Source of the DNA: Erwinia persicina NBRC 102418 | GTDB taxonomy: Bacteria > Pseudomonadota > Gammaproteobacteria > Enterobacterales > Enterobacteriaceae | Length of the DNA: 64,000 bases | Direction: 5' to 3' | Assembly: GCF_001571305.1 (NCBI RefSeq) | Contig: NZ_BCTN01000011.1 | Location: 1 to 64,000, forward strand | Part shown: positions 41,495-49,522 of the stretch, piece after piece | How the letters are laid out: every line of letters begins with the position of its first letter | Numbering within the stretch: the stretch's first letter is position 1 | The notes under the pieces: generated by a model | Told to the model about the DNA's origin: nothing | What the model saw: only the letters and a program-made list of their open reading frames with translations | The model's database searches: none | Made by a program: the position numbers and the translations under genes

Positions 41495-43627
41495 ATGCTC
41501 ATGAGTTCGTACGATCAACTGCTGGTTATCGTCTCTTTTATCGTCGCGTTTCTTGCCTCCTACACCGCGCTGGATATGGCGGGGCGGGTGGCGACATCCA
41601 CGGGAAAAGTGGCCAGAGTCTGGCTTGTCGGCGGTGGCTTCGCGATGGGCGTGGGCATCTGGTCGATGCACTTTATCGGCATGCTGGCGATGAGCCTGCC
41701 GATGGTAATGAGCTATAACGCCAGCCTGACGGGCGTGTCGATGGTGATTGCGGTCGCCGCCTCTATTTTTGCCCTGTGGATCGTCTGTTACGGCGAGCTG
41801 CCGTGGTACCGGCTGTGTGGCGGGGCGGCTATTATGGGCAGCGGCGTGGTGGCAATGCACTATACCGGTATGGCCGCGCTGGCAATCAAACCCGGGATCA
41901 TCTGGGACTGGCGCTGGATCTGGCTGTCAGTGGTGATTGCGCTGGTCGCCTCCGGCGTGGCGCTGTGGCTGGCCTTCCGCCTGCGGCAGGGGATTGGCCG
42001 GCTGGCGTTGATGCGCAGTGGGGCAGCACTGATTATGGGTGTGGCTATTGCCGGGATGCATTACACCGGCATGGCCGCTGCCAGCTTTCCGATGGACAGT
42101 CATGCCACCCACCTTGGCGTTAACAGCAACTGGCTGGCGATCCTCGTCGTGGTGGTGACGCTGGCGATCCTCGGGATTACGCTGCTGGTTTCTATGCTGG
42201 ATGCACGCCTGCAGGCGCGTACTTCCGTGCTGGCCTCATCGCTGGCGGAAGCCAACCGCGAGCTGGCACAGCTGGCATTGCATGACAATCTGACCCGCCT
42301 GCCAAACCGCATTCTGCTGGAAGACCGCCTGGATCAGGCAATCATTAAGGCCACGCGCGAGGACTCGAAATTTGCCCTGATGTTTATGGATCTGGATGGT
42401 TTTAAGGCCATCAATGATGCATTTGGTCACCATATTGGCGACAGTCTGCTGATTGCCGTCACTGAGCGCATGAGGGAAAAAGTCGAAGGGCACCATACCC
42501 TGGCACGACTGGGCGGTGATGAGTTTGTGCTGCTGATTGAAATCGAGGATCCCAATGATGCCGCGGCGGTTGCCGATACGCTGGTGAAAGCGGTCGAGCG
42601 GCCATTTGCTATCTCCCGCTATGAGCTGGTGGTGTCATTAAGTATCGGCATTGCCGTCTTCCCGGGTGACGGCCACGACGAGCGTGAGCTGATGTTTAAC
42701 GCTGATGCCGCCATGTACCACACGAAAAACAATGGCCGTAATGGCTACAGCTTCTTCCAGCCGTCGATGAACACCATTGCACAGAATCAGCTACAGCTGA
42801 TCAACGATCTGTGGCTGGCGCAGGAAAATAATGAGCTAAGGCTCTACTATCAGCCTAAATTCTGTGCGCCCAGTGGGCCGATTATCGGCTTCGAGGCGCT
42901 GCTGCGCTGGCAGCATCCGCAGCGCGGTCTGTTGACGCCGGATCTCTTTCTGCCGCTGGCAGAAAAAACCGGGCTGATAGTCAGTGTGGGCAACTGGGTG
43001 ATTGGTGAAGCCTGTCGACAGCTGCGCAGCTGGCATCTTCAGGGCCACAGCGAGTGGTCGGTAGCGGTCAATCTGTCAGCCCTGCAGTTTGAGCAGACGG
43101 GGCTGGTGGACACGGTTATCAGCGCGCTGGAAACGCACCAGATCCCGCCTGAACTGCTGACGCTGGAGGTCACTGAAACCACCGCCATGCGCGACCCGGA
43201 CGAGAGCATCCGCATTCTGACGCAGTTAACCGAACTGGGGGTAAAGGCCTCTATTGATGATTTTGGCACGGGTTATTCCAGCCTGTTGTACCTGAAACGT
43301 TTGCCGGCCAGTGAGCTGAAAATCGATCGTGCATTTGTGAACGAGCTTCAGGCGCAGACCGAAGATGCGACGATTGTGACGGCAATTGTGGCCCTGGCGC
43401 AGACCCTCAATCTTAAAGTCGTGGCAGAGGGCGTGGAAACCGCGGAGCAGCAGGCATTTCTTACCGGATTGGGCTGTAACACGTTGCAGGGCTACCTGCT
43501 GGGCCGACCTGTTCCACCCGATCAAGTTCTTGATCTCAAACAGTATGTCGATGCTGAAGAGAAGGAAGCGCTGATGGTGGCTGTCCCAAAGCTCGCAGCC
43601 ATTCTGCCGCTCCCTGACGCGGTGTGA
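41495..43627 (+). CDS. MHYT-GGDEF-EAL cyclic-di-GMP protein
   Basis: The 710-residue protein begins with a seven-helix MHYT membrane sensor. It shows MHFIGM, MHYTGMAAL and MHYTGMAAAS, whose Met/His/Thr residues may bind a metal or diatomic gas. The GGDEF domain follows, with an intact GGDEF at residues 340-344. The EAL domain has FEALLRW at about 466-472 and the conserved DDFGTGYSSL and KIDRAFV. Both catalytic motifs look complete, so it may be a synthase, a phosphodiesterase or both. Start ATG 41495 has GAGA 8 bases upstream. It is divergent from the fimbrial operon. Confidence 0.9.
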   Translation: MLMSSYDQLLVIVSFIVAFLASYTALDMAGRVATSTGKVARVWLVGGGFAMGVGIWSMHFIGMLAMSLPMVMSYNASLTGVSMVIAVAASIFALWIVCYGELPWYRLCGGAAIMGSGVVAMHYTGMAALAIKPGIIWDWRWIWLSVVIALVASGVALWLAFRLRQGIGRLALMRSGAALIMGVAIAGMHYTGMAAASFPMDSHATHLGVNSNWLAILVVVVTLAILGITLLVSMLDARLQARTSVLASSLAEANRELAQLALHDNLTRLPNRILLEDRLDQAIIKATREDSKFALMFMDLDGFKAINDAFGHHIGDSLLIAVTERMREKVEGHHTLARLGGDEFVLLIEIEDPNDAAAVADTLVKAVERPFAISRYELVVSLSIGIAVFPGDGHDERELMFNADAAMYHTKNNGRNGYSFFQPSMNTIAQNQLQLINDLWLAQENNELRLYYQPKFCAPSGPIIGFEALLRWQHPQRGLLTPDLFLPLAEKTGLIVSVGNWVIGEACRQLRSWHLQGHSEWSVAVNLSALQFEQTGLVDTVISALETHQIPPELLTLEVTETTAMRDPDESIRILTQLTELGVKASIDDFGTGYSSLLYLKRLPASELKIDRAFVNELQAQTEDATIVTAIVALAQTLNLKVVAEGVETAEQQAFLTGLGCNTLQGYLLGRPVPPDQVLDLKQYVDAEEKEALMVAVPKLAAILPLPDAV

Positions 43628-43656
43628 TTTACGGCCAGGGGCTGAACACCTATAAT
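43628..43656 (+). promoter_or_regulatory. ydcR: candidate sigma-70 promoter of ydcR
   Basis: A perfect TATAAT (43651-43656) lies 17 bases after TTTACG (43628-43633, four of six matches to TTGACA). It sits just upstream of the GTG start of ydcR. Confidence 0.5.
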
Positions 43657-43691
43657 AGTTCACACTTTGGTAAAAATGGCCTGTAACAGTC

Positions 43692-45107
43692 GTGGCAAAA
43701 TATGAACAGCTGGTGGCGCAGATCCAGCAGCAAATAGAAACGGATATCTGGCAGCCGGGGGAAAAACTCCCCTCGCTGCGTCAGCAGGTTGAGCTGAGTG
43801 GCATGAGCCTGATGACGGTAATGCACGCCTATCAGGTACTGGAAAGCCAGGGATGGATCCAGTCGCGCCCTCAGTCAGGCTACTATGTTGCCCCGCGTGC
43901 CGAATTCCTCAGTCAGCCCCCGACTCACCAGAAAGTGCAGCTGGCCGAGTCGGTCGATATCAACGCCTTTATCTTCGACGTGCTGCAGGCCAGCCGCGAC
44001 TCGCAGATTGTTCCGTTTGGCTCCGCCTTTCCGGACCCGGAACTGTTCCCCCAGCGCCAGCTGATGCGTGCCCTGACCACCGTTTCCCACAGTATGAAAG
44101 CCGTGGATGCCCTGCATAATCTGCCGCCGGGGAATGAAGCGCTGCGCAAAACGCTGGCACAGCGTTATGCCCTGCAGGGTATTCAGGTATCACCTGATGA
44201 AATTGTTATCACTAACGGGGCGATGGAGGCACTTAACCTCAGTCTGCAGGCGCTGACCGAGCCGGGTGACTGGGTGGCGATTGAAAATCCCTCATTCTAC
44301 GGCGCTCTTCAGGCCATTGAGCGCCTCAAGCTGAAAAGCGTGGCGATTGCCAGCGATCCGCAAACGGGTATCGATCTCGACGAACTGAGTCATTCGCTGT
44401 CACGCTGGCCCATTAAGGCGTTGTGGATGATGACCAACCAGCAGAACCCGGTCGGCTGTACGCTGAGTAAAGAGAAAAAGGCACAACTGGTGGCGCTGCT
44501 CGCCCGGCACGACGTGGCGCTGATTGAGGATGACGTCTACAGCGAACTCTATTTCGGCCATGAAAAACCGCTGCCGGCTAAGGCTTTTGATCGCCACGAC
44601 AACGTACTGCACTGCTCGTCATTTTCTAAAAACCTGGTGGCGGGGTTTCGTGTCGGCTGGGTGGCGGCGGGCAAACATGCCCAGCGCATTCAGCGCTTAC
44701 AGCTGATGAGTACCCTGTCGACCAGCGCTCCCATGCAGCAGGCACTGGCAACCTATCTCGGAACACGCAGCTATGACCGCCATCTGCGGCGTTTGCGTCA
44801 GGTGCTGGAGCAGCGTAAAAATCTGGCACGTCAGGTGCTGAAACGCTATCTGCCACCGGGGGCGCAGATTAATGATTCGCGGGGAGGGTACTTTCTGTGG
44901 GTGGAGCTGCCGAAGCAGGTGAACACTACCGAGCTCTATTACCGTGCGCTGGAAAAGAATATCAGTATTGCGCCGGGGAAGATGTTCTCCTCCAGCGAGC
45001 AGTACGCTAACTATTTCCGTTTTAACACCGCCTGGTGGGATGAGTCGCAGGAAGCTGCGGTCGCCACGCTCGGCAGCTTAATCACCGAGTTGTTGATATC
45101 GCCGTAG
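43692..45107 (+). CDS. ydcR: YdcR, MocR-type GntR/aminotransferase regulator
   Basis: This 471-residue fusion has an N-terminal GntR winged helix (PGEKLPSLRQQVELSGMS) and a fold-type I aminotransferase domain. It matches E. coli YdcR closely (LPPGNEALRKTLAQRYALQG, VLHCSSFSKNLVAGFRVGWV), and the lysine in SFSKN is the PLP-binding residue. It starts with GTG at 43692. MocR proteins usually control PLP- or amino-acid-related genes. The target here is unknown and neighbours give no hint. Confidence 0.92.
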   Translation: MAKYEQLVAQIQQQIETDIWQPGEKLPSLRQQVELSGMSLMTVMHAYQVLESQGWIQSRPQSGYYVAPRAEFLSQPPTHQKVQLAESVDINAFIFDVLQASRDSQIVPFGSAFPDPELFPQRQLMRALTTVSHSMKAVDALHNLPPGNEALRKTLAQRYALQGIQVSPDEIVITNGAMEALNLSLQALTEPGDWVAIENPSFYGALQAIERLKLKSVAIASDPQTGIDLDELSHSLSRWPIKALWMMTNQQNPVGCTLSKEKKAQLVALLARHDVALIEDDVYSELYFGHEKPLPAKAFDRHDNVLHCSSFSKNLVAGFRVGWVAAGKHAQRIQRLQLMSTLSTSAPMQQALATYLGTRSYDRHLRRLRQVLEQRKNLARQVLKRYLPPGAQINDSRGGYFLWVELPKQVNTTELYYRALEKNISIAPGKMFSSSEQYANYFRFNTAWWDESQEAAVATLGSLITELLISP

Positions 45108-45133
45108 GGGCGGACGTTTTCTTCGGTCCGCCC
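45108..45133. terminator. bidirectional hairpin between ydcR and ylaC
   Basis: GGGCGGAC and GTCCGCCC form a perfect 8-bp stem around GTTTTCTTCG. It begins right at the ydcR stop codon and is of the recurring type. Confidence 0.6.
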
Positions 45134-45140
45134 GGCCGGT

Positions 45141-45623
45141 TTACACGGTCGCCGCGCTTTTCTGGCCCCAGGTCAGATGGAACACGTCATAAAAATCGAC
45201 CTCGCCCTTCAGGGAAAGCAGTTTGGTAATCCCCTGCTTCACTTTTTCCGGCACCTTGTCATTACTGAGAATATCGCCCACCGCCTGCTCAGACAGCGTG
45301 CGGACATAATACCATTCGCCGTTGTAGCAGACGCGCAGGTCGAGGGTATCAATGTCCTCGAAGCGATATTTCGGGTTAACGTCCATCAGCATCAGACCGC
45401 TCATCAGCAGCACAAAAATCGTGGCGCCCCAGAAGGCCGGCCAGCCGAGAAAATCGGTAGTGAAGATCAGCGCCACGGTCAAAATATAGCAGCCGTACAT
45501 GGATGCCCAGAGTCCCGGATGGGTCTTCAGAAACTGAAAACTAAAGCGCGGTTTGTTGTCGCGCTGCTCCTCGCGATTCAGGGTGTCGATCTCGCGCAGC
45601 AATATTTTTTTAACTTCTTCCAT
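45141..45623 (-). CDS. ylaC: YlaC-family inner-membrane protein
   Basis: The 160-residue protein resembles E. coli YlaC: NREEQRDNKPRFSFQFLKTHPG, two central transmembrane helices, then YRFEDIDTLDLRVCYNGEWY and a cytosolic tail with KGEVDFYDVF. The function is unknown. It is convergent with ydcR. Confidence 0.85.
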   Translation of the reverse strand: MEEVKKILLREIDTLNREEQRDNKPRFSFQFLKTHPGLWASMYGCYILTVALIFTTDFLGWPAFWGATIFVLLMSGLMLMDVNPKYRFEDIDTLDLRVCYNGEWYYVRTLSEQAVGDILSNDKVPEKVKQGITKLLSLKGEVDFYDVFHLTWGQKSAATV

Positions 45624-45816
45624 TTATTTACCTCTGCAAAAGAGTGCGGGCAGGGTGAAAGTAAACCATGTTTGAACCTATAATAGCAGGCACAGTTTTC
45701 GGTTATTCCGCTATAACAGTTGCTCACAGGGATGGGCCCGTCGTCATCGGCGGCGGCGACGTGTAAAATTCAGGCTCACCCTGAGGGCCTGCTCATAATG
45801 GATGAAATGACCCGGG

Positions 45817-46830
45817 ATGATGTTAATGAAAGCCCCTGCGCTTATCGGCTTCACGCTGCTGCTCTGTTCCTTTAACGCCAGCGCAACCGACTGTGGGCGT
45901 GCCGCCACCGTGGTGGAAAATACCCTTTGTGATAATCCTGAACTGGTGTGGCTGGATCAGGTCTTCAACAACGCCTTCCATGAGCTGTTAATCAGCGACC
46001 CGCCGCATTTTACCCGGATCGCGCAGGCGATGATGCGCGAACGTAACGCCTGCGTCAGTAACAGCTGCCTGCGCCGAACCTATCTGGGAGGACTCAGCCA
46101 GCTGTACGGGGCCGATCGCGAGATGGACTGGCAGGGGGTCTGGTGGAATATGAGCGCGCCTCATGGCAACGGAGGCAAAATCCGCATCAGCCAGTTTGCA
46201 GGCAATGAATTTAACCTGGATGCTTCAGTCTGGGGCGGCTATTACCAGTCGTCCTTCAGTGGCAAAGTGACGCTGACCGGGGGCGTTGGCTTCACCCATT
46301 CGATCCTCTGGGGCGGCGGCTGTGCAATCGTGCTCACCCCGCGCCCCGATAACCGTATTGAAGTCAGCAGTGACTCGCATGGGCGCTGCGATATGCTGCT
46401 GCCGGGTAAAATGTCGATTGATGGCGTATATGTGAAAGCGGATAACGATCCGCGCCCGGCGGCCACGCTCCTGACGCTGGGAATACTGCCGAATAAGGCT
46501 CTGGACGATCGCTTCCGCCAGCTGGTGGGGAGTGACTATGCCGGATACGTCGCGACGGCGACCAGTTTTGTCTACAGCCAGGATTTGGATCAACAAGGGG
46601 CAACGGTGCTCACCCTCTGGGTAAAAGGCATGGCTAACCGACGGTCGGCCATGATTATGTACACGCCCGAAGGTCAAATCTGGGCGCTACGGGTGAGTCC
46701 TGATAAAGATAACAGTGTAAAAGTTCGCTATGTGACCACTGAAAAAGATAAACAGCATTTACCGAAAACGCTAAGTACCTGGCGCACCCGGTTTATCGAT
46801 CGCCAGGTCACATCATCACTGCTGCCTTAG
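45817..46830 (+). CDS. exported protein with LprI-like N-terminal domain
   Basis: The 337-residue protein has a signal peptide (cleavage near NASA|TDCG). A short domain follows with the pattern C-x-A...E..LC..PEL..LD, seen as DCGRAATVVENTLCDNPELV; this resembles the LprI family, some of whose members inhibit lysozyme. The remaining 240 residues include GWVWW-like aromatic patches and GGGCAIVLTPRP and match nothing I recognise. The start may be any of three nearby ATG codons. It is convergent with the membrane regulator pair, and the coding regions overlap by 4 bases. Confidence 0.7.
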   Translation: MMLMKAPALIGFTLLLCSFNASATDCGRAATVVENTLCDNPELVWLDQVFNNAFHELLISDPPHFTRIAQAMMRERNACVSNSCLRRTYLGGLSQLYGADREMDWQGVWWNMSAPHGNGGKIRISQFAGNEFNLDASVWGGYYQSSFSGKVTLTGGVGFTHSILWGGGCAIVLTPRPDNRIEVSSDSHGRCDMLLPGKMSIDGVYVKADNDPRPAATLLTLGILPNKALDDRFRQLVGSDYAGYVATATSFVYSQDLDQQGATVLTLWVKGMANRRSAMIMYTPEGQIWALRVSPDKDNSVKVRYVTTEKDKQHLPKTLSTWRTRFIDRQVTSSLLP

Positions 46831-47282
46831 CGGTAACGCAGCATCTGGCCAGAGGGCGTGATCATCAGACGTTCTTTGCCCAGGCGCAGGGTATCAAAAT
46901 GCACGCTATTATTTTCTGCATACCCGAGGATATTTTTGATCATCCGCATCTGACCATCATCAGCATAATAAATTTTATGAAAAGTAAACATCACCCCTTC
47001 GGTATCCTGTTTCTGCTTTTCCAGACTCACTTTAGCCATAAAACGATTATCGTTAGGGCTGGTCAGCGTCAGCAACACCGTATTCCCTTTACCTTCATAT
47101 TGCGTATCGTAAATTTCACGCTGGCGTGCCAGCAGGTCATAGTAACCCAGCTGCAGATTGGCCTTAATGAAGTCCTGCGTAAACAGCCCGCTATCGGTTG
47201 GCAGATATTTCACCACCGCCACCGCCACGGGAACCAGCAGGGTCACCACCAGTAAGCTAATTGACGCAGTTGGCCATTTCAT
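46827..47282 (-). CDS. small membrane-anchored accessory protein (ToxS/PsaF-like position)
   Basis: The 151-residue product has one N-terminal transmembrane segment (ISLLVVTLLVPVAVAVV) and a periplasmic domain of about 125 residues. Its start lies 26 bases inside the end of the upstream ToxR-like gene, so the two are probably co-translated. This size, topology and overlap are typical of ToxS, PsaF/MyfF or YqeJ partners, which stabilise the regulator's periplasmic domain. I cannot show sequence homology from memory, so the role is inferred from architecture. Confidence 0.7.
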   Translation of the reverse strand: MKWPTASISLLVVTLLVPVAVAVVKYLPTDSGLFTQDFIKANLQLGYYDLLARQREIYDTQYEGKGNTVLLTLTSPNDNRFMAKVSLEKQKQDTEGVMFTFHKIYYADDGQMRMIKNILGYAENNSVHFDTLRLGKERLMITPSGQMLRYR

Positions 47283-48195
47283 TAATTTTTCTCTCGCCTT
47301 CCCGGTAGATCAGTGCACTCAGTTGAGCACCATCCGTACGCCAGTTGATAATGTTCATCGCCAGCTGTTTACGATCGCACTGATTAGATAACGTCATGGT
47401 GTAGTTCAGCGTGGTGCCGGAGGTGTAATAAAAAATCTCCATATACACCTGATTATTCTTCAGATTTTGATTAAGGGTAAACAGCACCGGCCCCAGCAGC
47501 TTATTAAGATCATAGGAAGCCGACGCGCTGTCCCGGCCCCGGCGTAACTCCATCAGCTGAATATGGCTGTACGGCACGGAGTTTTTCTCCACCAGTGTGC
47601 TGCTCGGCAGCGGGAACAGGGTTCGTCCGGCCCACATCAGCACCAGCAGCAGCACCAGTGCCTGCGCAATAATAAGCCAGAGCCAAAAGTGGCGGCGGGC
47701 AGGCGTTTTTGTCTCTGTCTCTGTCACCGACACCGGAGGGACAGACATTCCGTCCGCGGAATATTCTACCGGTAAAACGTCCTGCCTGTTTTCCGTAACG
47801 GACCCCGCGTGCCGGCCATCGTCAGCGGCCTTTGAATTATCCAGGTCTTCAGGGGGGGCAACCTCAGGGGATAAACGCTGGCAATACTCAGCCTCGAGAA
47901 TATAGCCCTTTTTTGGAATGGTTTTGATAATACGCTGCTGTTTACCATCATCTTCCAGCGCAACTCGCAGAGCATGAATCGCATTCGGCAGACTGTTATT
48001 GCCAATAACCCGTCTTTCCCATACCAGCGTATTCAGTTCTTCCCGGGATAAAATGTTACCGGCATGTTCCGCCAGCACTTGCAGCAGTTTAAGCTGATAT
48101 TCACCGAGCCGGCGCTGTTCACCTGTGCCCTGGTGGATCAACGTTCCAGATGAAAAATCGATGAACCAGTGGTGAATAATATAATCTGCAGTCAT
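47257..48195 (-). CDS. ToxR/CadC-like membrane transcription regulator
   Basis: The 312-residue protein has an N-terminal OmpR-type winged helix (LILA-like start, then LGEYQLKLLQVLAEHAGN and NSLPNAIHALRVALEDDG, KTIPKKGYIL). A Ser/Glu/Thr-rich linker follows, then one transmembrane helix (LWLIIAQALVLLLVLMW, about residues 172-188) and a periplasmic domain of about 120 residues. That domain has two cysteines (SNQCDRK and MANCVN) that could form a disulfide sensor. It is coupled to a small membrane partner. Signals and targets are unknown. Candidates are the adjacent exported proteins or the fimbriae. Confidence 0.85.
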   Translation of the reverse strand: MTADYIIHHWFIDFSSGTLIHQGTGEQRRLGEYQLKLLQVLAEHAGNILSREELNTLVWERRVIGNNSLPNAIHALRVALEDDGKQQRIIKTIPKKGYILEAEYCQRLSPEVAPPEDLDNSKAADDGRHAGSVTENRQDVLPVEYSADGMSVPPVSVTETETKTPARRHFWLWLIIAQALVLLLVLMWAGRTLFPLPSSTLVEKNSVPYSHIQLMELRRGRDSASASYDLNKLLGPVLFTLNQNLKNNQVYMEIFYYTSGTTLNYTMTLSNQCDRKQLAMNIINWRTDGAQLSALIYREGERKINEMANCVN

Positions 48196-48586
48196 AAGTG
48201 TCGTATATCAGAAAGCCAGTGAATGTATCTGCTTGTTTTTTAGGACTATTAAGGTGTGCAGGAAGCCCAAAGTCGTTTGGTTTTGAGAATATTCTTATTT
48301 TAGCTTATCAGACACTTTAAGCGGAGTGGTTATCGTTATTTTTTATCTCACTCTCATCGGTCATCCATCATTATTATCGTGCTTAACTGCGGTTAAAGCC
48401 AGGTAACGAGGTGAGCTGGGTGGGCCGGACGTGCGGAGGCAGGTAAAGGGCGGTAATTTGGCTTAAGTTTATTTAAATTAATAAGTTATGTGATCTGCTA
48501 CGCGAGGAAAACATTGCAAGCTGGTGGAATAATGCCACAATTAATTTAACAAACTCCCAACAAGGAAATTGATCCAGGAGCCTGAT
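48196..48586. promoter_or_regulatory. AT-rich control region upstream of the ToxR-like pair and the cupin gene
   Basis: This 391-base divergent gap contains no gene I can support. It is rich in A/T, with segments such as TTTATTTAAATTAATAAG near 48470. It may hold promoters for both flanking genes and possible regulator half-sites, but no clear operator repeat was identified. Confidence 0.4.
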
Positions 48587-49201
48587 ATGTTGACTTCTTC
48601 TCGCAGTGTAATGTTAATGATGTCGTTTGCTGCCGGGACCTTTGCTGCAGGTGCCTCCTCAAACCCGCGTCATCTGATACTGGCGCAACCTTCTCAGGGT
48701 ATTCCCAATAACCCGCTGCCGTTAATTATCTATCCGCAAGTGGTCCCGGAAGAGGACGACGAAGGGGTAGAAGACAGCACGCCCGTTGATATGGCCCAGT
48801 GGTTCAGCGCCGAATTTGGCCGCCATGGCTGGCCGGTGAGCTGGCACGCTCCGATATATCCCTACACCCATTACCACCCGAATACCCATGAGCTGCTGGG
48901 GATCACCTGCGGCTGGGCAGAGATCCTGTTTGGCGGTGAAAGCGGGCGTATGGTGACCGTTTACGCCGGGGATGTGGTACTGATCCCGGCAGGCGTGGGC
49001 CATCAGCAAATCGCCGCCAGCGACGACTTCATGGCCGTGGGGGCTTACCCTCCGGGCGTGACGCCGAAAACCCTGCGCGATGAGCAGGCATTGATGGAAC
49101 AGTCTATCCTTGAAATAAAACGCGTCGCGATGCCCGAGACCGACCCTGTGACCGGCGGGGAAGGCGCACTGACGGAGGTCTGGCACCCGCTGGTACAGTA
49201 A
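48587..49201 (+). CDS. YjlB-like cupin with N-terminal signal-like extension
   Basis: The 204-residue protein carries one cupin barrel. Motif 1 is HYHPNTHELLG (HxHx4E) and motif 2 is GDVVLIPAGVGH, so a metal site looks complete. The segment IPNNPLPLIIYPQV and the end SDDFMAVGAYPPG are typical of the uncharacterised YjlB cupin family. In this copy about 40 residues precede the cupin and begin with a hydrophobic stretch (VMLMMSFAAGTFAAGASS), which reads as a signal peptide. ATG 48587 has AGGAG 6 bases upstream. The substrate is unknown. Confidence 0.8.
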   Translation: MLTSSRSVMLMMSFAAGTFAAGASSNPRHLILAQPSQGIPNNPLPLIIYPQVVPEEDDEGVEDSTPVDMAQWFSAEFGRHGWPVSWHAPIYPYTHYHPNTHELLGITCGWAEILFGGESGRMVTVYAGDVVLIPAGVGHQQIAASDDFMAVGAYPPGVTPKTLRDEQALMEQSILEIKRVAMPETDPVTGGEGALTEVWHPLVQ

Positions 49202-49358
49202 AGCTGTGCCATCAGGCTAACTTACGGCCCTTCAGGAACCGGGCAGAGCCTGAAACCCTGACGTACCCGATGTACGCTCTGGTTTTTCTGGGATGCCCGT
49301 GACCGACCCGGTGGCCTCAGCCCCCCTCACGGAGCAGGTTCTCATCGCCCTACCGGAA

Positions 49359-49374
49359 TGCACTGTCATGGTGC
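49359..49374. promoter_or_regulatory. NtrC-type binding site
   Basis: TGCACTGTCATGGTGC fits the NtrC dyad TGCAC-N5-TGGTGCA except for the last base. It lies about 96 bases upstream of the -24 element of the sigma-54 promoter, within the range used by enhancer-binding NtrC. Confidence 0.65.
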
Positions 49375-49469
49375 GTTCCCCTTTCGCGCTTCGCTTTCCC
49401 TGACCCGGTTTTCCACCAGGCTAATGTCCATTCCTTGCCCTGTGCGGGGCGGGTCGATCCGCACGACTC

Positions 49470-49485
49470 TGGCACACTTTGTGCA
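49470..49485 (+). promoter_or_regulatory. sigma-54 (RpoN) promoter
   Basis: TGGCACACTTTGTGCA carries the invariant GG and GC with exactly ten bases between them, and the full TGGCAC of the -24 block. The -12 block GTGCA differs from TTGCA by one base. The start of transcription would be near 49496, about 27 bases before the first ATG. Confidence 0.75.
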
Positions 49486-49522
49486 GCATTAATGCAGGTT
49501 CACAGACAGCGGTAGGGAAATC

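Larger units (their letters stand above)
49202..49522. promoter_or_regulatory. control region of the Anbu operon
   Basis: This 321-base stretch carries no gene. It holds an NtrC-type site and a sigma-54 promoter (separate entries). Short inverted repeats near 49245-49290 (CAGAGC/GCTCTG and CGTAC/GTACG with following T residues) may terminate the cupin gene. Confidence 0.6.
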
